Positions 57,501 through 64,000 of a DNA stretch of 64,000 bases are shown here, one piece after another. The position numbers were made by a program, and so were the translations under genes. Source of the stretch: Polytrichum commune (Eukaryota; Streptophyta; Polytrichopsida; Polytrichales; Polytrichaceae); assembly GCA_950295325.1 (NCBI GenBank), contig OX485808.1:16760527-16824526 (forward strand), in the 5' to 3' direction. The notes beneath the pieces were generated by a model, which searched no databases, was not told where the DNA came from, and saw only the letters and a program-made list of their open reading frames with translations. Positions within the stretch are counted from its first letter, which is position 1. Each line of letters begins with the position of its first letter.

Positions 57501-60500
57501 AGACATATTTTATAAAACACTGTACCTACACAAAAGATTTGTCATCTGCAGTAGTCCTACCATGAGGCATCTAGTCCTGCTGTGGACAAAATTGAGCAGA
57601 GCTTGTACAAAGATTGTAAAAATATACCAGTTTAAATAAATAAGGGATGGTGCTTTTAGCAACCGGCCCACATGTCCCTGGACGGGCATCACCTTCAACA
57701 TGAACTTTAGAACATAAAAATAGTACTCCACATCTTGGACCACTGCAAGGACAGCCTAACAAAGTACATTTAAATAACAGTCATGATGGAGACACAGAAA
57801 TGGTCAAGAGGTGGCACCTCAGGCTCAAGGTGATACTTTTGGACGAGGTCCTCAAGTGATGGAATTAGTTGTCCATAAGCAGATAATGGTGTGACAGCAC
57901 TGCTCAAGAACTCCACATACTGCAGTAGTGTGCCATGGCATCGATCAAATTGTTCACTCACCACTTTGATATAAGATGCTTCTGCATTAGCAACCACACT
58001 GCACATGTGCAACGAAAGGCAAATGGTTACACCAACTTTGGGTTCACATTAAAATCTTTGATACAAGGCCCTATTCTTCATTAAAACAGTAAGTGCACAA
58101 ACCATTCAGAAAGATGCCGATTATAAGAAAAATACAAGAGAAACTAGATGTTGTTGATCCTGAGACAGAAAACCACCAAGAAAACCTTTCGTCACTCATA
58201 TCAGACACACTTAATGTGCAATAAACTCAAAGAATCCCGATGCACATCACCTCAAGCGAAGTTGGTACAAATTTTGACGAATCCTTCAAAATCTACCAAA
58301 CTTCGACCTCTAAAACATCCTCAACACTGCACTTGTGATAACATGATGACCCACAAATATGGCCATTGTTATGAACCAAAACAATATGTAGTTGTCGAGT
58401 CCATTGAAGAAGTGAAGATCATAGAACTTACTATGATCTTTGCTGCGCAATGAGTAAAAGTAAAGGTACTGCTAGCTTGGGTTCATCCTTCGACAGCAAG
58501 CAATCCCGCAGTCTATTTGTTGACTTCATCAACGCCTGCACAAACCAAATGCCAGAAGGACGCTCCAATAATTGATAATGAATTTCATAATAACAAGAAT
58601 CCTAGGCAAGAAGTCTTCTGCAACTGCACTACAATCTAGGAAATCAATTTCCAGAAGTTGAAAACCTGGGACATGTACAATCTTTAACTACCTTGTTATT
58701 TCTTGTTACACCAAATGCTGCTGCCTGATATCGTATAGCCTCTCCACCAGCCATAGCCTCCAACTGATCATCTGTCACATTTTCAGTGTACTCCACACTG
58801 GCCATTTGCTGCATAAGTTCCTGCAAGATCTCACAAGATGCTTGCTGAAGGGATTCATGGGATAGGTCTACTTTGAACCTAGATGTTCAATCATTTTAAC
58901 ACAACGTAAGATACTAATATGAGTTTCAAAAACATCCTCACACAAACCTGTGAGTAGCATGAGCTAGAGAATAATTAATTCATTGATTAAGTACATCTGA
59001 ACGACACAATTATGACAATTAGTGTGGGCAGGAAATTAGTGTCCACATACAATACGAAGTGGGCATAAAAGTTTACTAATTGCAGCTGAAATAGTGTTGC
59101 AGAATGTAATCATAACGTTGTGTGTGATAGAATGACCTCCTAGAAAGACCTCATGTAGACACATACTTGCCTCAAAGTCAAAATTTCCGACTTCATTTAT
59201 GAGGAAAATACTACAGTAGGATATGCAACCTCAATTGTGACTTTACTAGTCTAGGTGTTTGCAATTAGTATGGGGCACAAAATTCTCGTACTTGGAATTA
59301 ATGTGGGAATATTCAAAACAAGTGTAGCCTAATTACAATAATATGTAACTTGCACACACTGCATGGATAGAGAGTCTGCTATCCAATCAACCATGTTAAT
59401 GCACAAGGTATCTTGACAATCACACTTTCAAAATCATATGTCATTGTCATGCATTTTTCACAATGTAATACCTGGAGAAGAATAAGCTCAATTCCCTCTC
59501 CACGTTTAAGCTGATTCACGAGGTACTGAACAAGCCCTCGTAACTCCATCGACGGATACTTCTTGCATCTGCAGGCCAAGATACAGGAGACACAGCCATA
59601 CTTGACTCCGTTAGCCCATTCCAACCATAGGCCTATTCAATTTTCAGAGCAGATTCAAAATTAGTTGTTTATTAAAATGACATCTGTCTGATCTGACATA
59701 TAGTGCAAGCCTCATGTTCCAGGTTATGTAGTCCACCCAATAAATTGAAAAAACCAATATAAGATGGAAGCTAGTACATGGAAAGATCACTCACAAATGG
59801 CCCCAGAAAGAAGCAAGTGACTGCAACCAATCAGAAACATTGAGTCCGTCATCTTTCAGTTTCTCACGGCCACTTTGTGCCAGCCTCTCAATCACCACAT
59901 ACTCCAACACATCATACTCCAGCTGCAAGCATGCCAAGTAACATCCTGCTTCAGTCCTCTTTGACGTATCCCAACCTTATCTCCCTATACTGATTTTGCA
60001 AGGGAAGAGGACCTACCCTAAAAATGACCAAATTATGATACATCCTGACATCAGAATCTCAGAGTTGTCTGCATTGATCAAGCACCGCATGGAGCTGAGT
60101 GTTACATGGAATCTTATTGACGCGTATTAAGTGTGTAATTGGAAGTTGACGGCTTCCAGATACATGTTTTGTTGCACAGAAAAGTGAAGATATAGTACTC
60201 CCTTGCAGAGAAAATATTGAGAAAACCATGTCAGATCAGTCTTGATGAAACTGATAGACAGAACAAATAAAGGTGAACTGCAAAATTATATTTTCCATTT
60301 GACAAGTTTTCGCTCAGCACCTTCACAAGCCCTGAATATAGATAAGAAACCAAGAACAACAAAAAAAAGTCTCACATCATTCCCAATAACTGTTCATGCA
60401 ATCAAGGCAAGATGTACAACACTTACTTGTGTGAGATATTTAAATGCATCCACAACTGGCGCAATCATGTCCTTGTAAGCCTCAATCTGTATCAAGTTCA

Positions 60501-63500
60501 TCATTTCACCAGAGGTTCAGATAACCATAACTTTTTCAGATTCATTTTTGTTCAACATCAATGGTCCGGATTCATCCCACTGTCTAAACTACTGCATATC
60601 CAGCAAGCTGTCAAAAGACACCAAAACACATCTTCATATACAGTCTTTCTCGGAAGCAAACTATTTGTACTGAAAAATAAATTGCATAATAAAATAATTG
60701 CATTGATGAAGTTTATCTGAGTCTTAAAATTCTCACCCCCATGTACAGAGATCAAGAATTAGAACTGAGAGTGGTATCCAACAACCGGTTTCATGTCAAG
60801 TGTCAAAAGTTAGGTTCACATAATTTACATATATACAGACATGATTTGAAAAGAGATATCCATGTGCATCTAAAAAGGGAGTCCCTTCAAACTACAACCG
60901 GTTCTGCATATTTCATATCAGTTTGGAAGTAAACGTGCTCCCTCCTAGCAAATAATGTATACCACCCCTAATCTCAGTACTTTCAAGATTTAGTACACTA
61001 ACTCACCACTTTAATTGGACATGACAATGACCATTATAGGGCTAGTGGGCACTAATATCTACCATACAAATGTTGTCTACAACAAGAAATCACAGAAGAA
61101 AACATAAAACTGCAAATTGGCATTTGTACCTGGTGAACAATTGTTCGGAGTACAGTCATAGGATTTGCATGAGCAATTTTTGCCACCATCCGACCTAGCT
61201 GCTTCAAGTTCTCTTTTGCAAGACGCTTGAGTATACGCCGTGTATCCAGCTGCTCAAATCCACACCACATGATGAGGACATTCACCATTCAGTGACAACC
61301 ATCGTGATACAATAACATTATGACAAAGCAATATGAGTGAGAAGAGGAAGACATAACCCTATAATGGTCAGAGAAATTTCTTTTGTGAATAATATACTGC
61401 AGAATGTGCTTACCTTTGCAGTTTGACGAGCAGCCAAGACCATGGGAATACTCTCATCCTCTTTATCCCATTCCCCATAAAGACGATACCTTACCTGCAT
61501 ATAACATTCCATAGTACCTTTTTAGATGGAGTATCCAGAAGTCCAGTACAAAAAAGGAAAAAATAAACGAGAGCAGCCAAACCCTACACACCTAAATAAA
61601 ACCCAAATCAGCCAGGAATGCCAGGTTTATAATGTCAGTCCAATAATATAAAAAACTGGTGAGTTCTTGAAAATCAATTGGTGATCTGTTCACCTCATAT
61701 GGAAGAAGGCTCATAACATCCCAAATTGCAAGCCCAACTGCTGGATTGGCAGGCAATAACTGCAATGAAGGTAAGAGAGAAGCGCCTAAGACATCCTCTA
61801 CATGAATGCGAGCTTCCTTCAGAGCCTGCCGGGGATCTCGATTATCCATTTGTCCATTGCCATGACTTGCGCCTAATGCAGAATGTGAATTTGCTGTTAA
61901 AGCTGCCTGATAGTAGCCCCGTAGTACTCGACAAACCTGGAAATGACAACCAAAATCTTTAGCACATGCACAATTTACTCAAAAAACTTCACTTCCAACT
62001 CAATGTCCCACCATTGGAGGTGGATAACATCTACCAGTATTAAAAGAAAAAGGAGAGAATGAACCTCTCCGATACATAATAAATTTCCGATTTTGGTACC
62101 TTTTGCAAAAGTAGAGCATTCCGATAAAGGTAAGGGCCAATGCAGAGGAGCATTTCAAACACCTCCTTTGGAAGCTCAGGTGGACCATCTTGTTTCAATT
62201 CCAAGTCTCCACCCGTTGAAACACCCAATCTTGACAAGTAGGGAGGCCTTACATACGCATAGTAAGGGGCAATAGCCTTCTCAATGGCTCTGTACATCCA
62301 AGCAGTTCCCATACAGTAGTAAAAACCAATTCAGACCTGATACTAACCATGCAAAGGTAAATAATGTGCACGTGTCTATGATTTCTAACAGCATCATGCC
62401 AAACATTAAACAGGCTCTGAAACGGAAACCAGAAACTTTACAAAGGTGTGTAAATACTGTTGTCAGAAAACAGAGTACAATTATAAATGTATCAAGCACA
62501 TATTCGTGTCAAGCTCAGAATCAGGAGGTAAATTTGCCCAGTTGTATGCAAAATATACCACTGATGATAAGACTCAGCATATAATGTTCATAATGGGAAA
62601 GTGCATGCAAATGAGCATTGACAGAAAGACTGACCTGCAAAGACCACTGCATATCTCTTCATGTGCAACCGGGTGCAGAGGTGCAAGCCGCTCAAACAGG
62701 ACCTGTGCATGAGGCCTGTTTTGAACAATTTTACAAACACAAACCTCTCAGAACAATGGTCACCACACACATGCATAGAATTTGAGACACATTAACCGGA
62801 TGGAAGGACACACAAGAGAAACAGAAATTGCCTAGTGACCCTCCCATATACTAGCACTGAACATTGAGGCCAACATTTCCAAGAAGCCCACAGCTCAGTA
62901 AACAGATGACCTTCTATAGGTAACTTGCCTGTTCTGGAATTAACAAACAAGTAGTGCATCAACTAGATGTAGCAAAAAGAGCTTCAAGACACAGGAAACT
63001 CACCAATCATCTACAGCCAAAAATCCAATAAGAAGACCAAGCTTCTGATTGGTAAAAACTTCAGGGGATCGTTCAGCCACAGCATCACTCTCCATGTCCA
63101 AAGCTGCATACAAGTCAATGGTGACATCGCCAGGTTTATCATCCTCCATAAGATCCTTCCCTATAGCTGCAAGGTTGATTTTTCCTATCTTGTTCGCCTG
63201 CAATTCAGTGGCACACATAACTGAGGAGGGCATCCATAAACTGTACGAAGTCATCGTACAAGATACAAGACACAAGATACACTATTGAGAAAGTATGGCT
63301 GCATCATGGGCACACATAGTTTAATTTATCACACAAAATTATCCAAGGTTAAAGTTAAGAAATTCCCATTAAGATCAGAGAATATGAAGGGAAGAAGAAA
63401 CACAAGGAAAGGCTACAATTATCATGTAAAATGGCTTGAGATTTCTTAGCATCCCACAAGTGACCCAAACAGTTAAATTTGACACCAGCATTTACAAGTC

Positions 63501-64000
63501 AATCTTTATATATCCAATGCTGCCATCAAAGTTAAGTGAAGTCAAAACAGCCAACATTAGATCAAAACTACATATCATAAACATAAACCATGAATCTGAT
63601 AACTTTAAAGCAAAGCCCTACATACTAAAACTTTTTCACTATAAGGATCTGAAATTATATCAATAGATATCTGGAGAGATTTTGACTTGATATATACAAA
63701 ACAAATGATAAATATATCCTCATATAAAATTTCTAACTGCACAATGCATGGTGATAAGGGATTCCACACCTCATCCATGCGACGTTTTGTAATTTCCTGA
63801 TAATGCTCTAGTGCCTCCTCATCCTTGGGTGACATATGTGATAATCTGTTTCCACACAGCAATGATGAAATCACCACATTCAAAAAGAGATGAGAACTGC
63901 TTCTGCATTCAATCTTTACATGATCACCTCCTCACCTTACATGAACCTGTACCAATCCCCTATTTGATTTCAACTTTCACCTGCATGATGAAATCAGATC
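48520..64000 (-). CDS. THO2: THO complex subunit 2, 3' part of the gene; N-terminal exons lie outside the window
   Basis: Exons, 5' to 3': 63845-63770, 63197-63004, 62715-62635, 62289-62100, 61936-61694, 61494-61414, 61249-61130, 60486-60427, 59922-59795, 59568-59472, 58820-58692, 58535-58432, 57998-57818, 57476-57301, 57154-56720, 56360-56189, 55982-55878, 55749-55594, 55263-55183, 54171-53692, 52329-52259, 52027-50779, 49721-49405, 48601-48520. All phases close, about 1668 residues. Family knowledge: largest scaffold of nuclear THO/TREX, coupling transcription to mRNA export and small-RNA production. Conserved landmarks: NKIGKINLAA, LLPANPAVG, KRLAKENLKQLGRMVAK, DMIAPVVDAFKYLTQLEYD, FGQYIRVHWKW. 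The Tho2 core spans about 57154-55183, with a coiled coil in exon 57154-56720. The tail is disordered: Ser/Ala-rich (54171-53692), then Arg/Asp/Glu repeats, HPDDRF, LPPPPPIPPN, ending SRRHHRK. A 20-base exon end at 64000-63981 is possible but weak. Confidence 0.95.
48801..49321. mobile_element. MITE in the last THO2 intron
   Basis: GTAGAGGGTGCTAAAACC near the left end and its inverse GGTTTTAGCACCCTCTAC near the right end form terminal inverted repeats of about 20 bases. Length is 521 bases. A fragment of the same terminus occurs near 17.16 kb. The target duplication was not resolved. It fills most of the 48602-49404 intron and is non-coding. Confidence 0.65.
49203..49262. repeat. 17-bp minisatellite inside the intronic MITE
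   Basis: AACCTATTCACGAGGTC is repeated at a period of 17 bases. There are two exact copies flanked by two altered ones. Confidence 0.8.
49852..50221. repeat. Tandem duplication, two units of about 185 bp, in a THO2 intron
   Basis: Unit 1 starts at 49852 and unit 2 at 50037, both with ACCGACTGCCTGACAMTGTC. Both continue through GCCCAGATTTAT, GAGTTGGAAGGCCCATG, TGTAYCCTGGAAC and CCAAAGCTGGAAGCACCAGC. They are nearly collinear and differ by scattered substitutions and small gaps. No exon function is proposed, since splicing from 50779 to 49721 keeps the frame without them. Confidence 0.8.
52330..53691 (-). other. Long THO2 intron with a family G repeat
   Basis: This is the 1.36-kb intron between exons 54171-53692 and 52329-52259. 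Besides the repeat at 52972-53300 it holds a run of three words CATCATAAATCTCAA near 52765-52800. No additional exon was recognised. Confidence 0.6.
52972..53300 (+). repeat. Family G repeat, uninterrupted copy
   Basis: ATTAGTGTGG near the left end and CCACACTAATAG near the right end are a short inverted pair. The words ACCCCGGGTCTTCCCTAAG and CCAACCAACACCTTG match the copy at 26.15-26.66 kb. It lacks the SINE present there. Confidence 0.55.
54331..54349 (+). repeat. Poly-A tract in a THO2 intron
   Basis: A run of about 19 A, that is T on the coding strand, lies between exons 55263-55183 and 54171-53692. It is not at a splice site. Confidence 0.75.

Noticed and set aside
63981-64000. Exon end at the window edge for THO2
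   Set aside because: A donor-like CAG/GTGAAAG fits and the phase would close, but only about seven codons are visible and their text only loosely resembles the expected region. It is kept out of the exon count.

Overview
The window is land-plant nuclear DNA. It holds three intron-rich, plant-type protein genes with GT-AG introns, two tRNA genes, and a large background of short non-autonomous DNA transposons, SINEs and LINE-like debris. Gene density is low: about 3 protein genes in 64 kb. The species cannot be fixed from the sequence. Protein divergence from flowering-plant orthologues and the unfamiliar repeats suggest a non-seed plant (bryophyte, lycophyte or fern grade), but that is an inference.

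Layout. 1.3-6.3 kb (+): a 12-exon MIT+AAA ATPase of the spastin-like class (putative microtubule severing), with a Tourist-like MITE in its last intron. 7.95-8.17 kb: a convergent pair of tRNA genes, tRNA-Asn(GTT) on + and intron-containing tRNA-Tyr(GTA) on -. 8.4-37 kb: a gene-poor repeat region with nested elements whose order of insertion can be read from target-site duplications. 37.46-40.97 kb (+): a complete six-exon UDP-D-apiose/UDP-D-xylose synthase (AXS), with a MITE ending about 410 bp upstream of its ATG. 41-48.5 kb: more repeats. 48.5 kb to the window end (-): 24 well-supported exons, plus a possible 20-base 25th at the edge, of the THO complex subunit 2 gene (THO2/THOC2). Its 3' end is inside the window and its N-terminal exons lie beyond base 64000.

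The three genes have unrelated roles (cytoskeleton remodelling, nucleotide-sugar synthesis for the cell wall, mRNP assembly and export), and nothing suggests that they work together. The exon models were built by hand from splice sites, reading phase and remembered protein families. All phases close, which is the main support for the boundaries.

The most interesting non-genic content is: (i) a SINE family with two near-full-length copies, each with a 15-16 bp target duplication, one of them inside another repeat; (ii) a non-autonomous element here called R1 (15.48-16.56 kb and 31.86-33.45 kb, opposite orientations) that carries two different Mutator-like insertions with 9-bp duplications, each checkable against the empty site in another copy; (iii) several Tourist-like, CACTA-like and Stowaway-like MITE families; (iv) an open frame at 9806-10411 with a cysteine cluster and a nuclease-like pattern, probably from a LINE-like element. 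I found no convincing new multi-gene system. The novelty is in the repeat families and their nesting.
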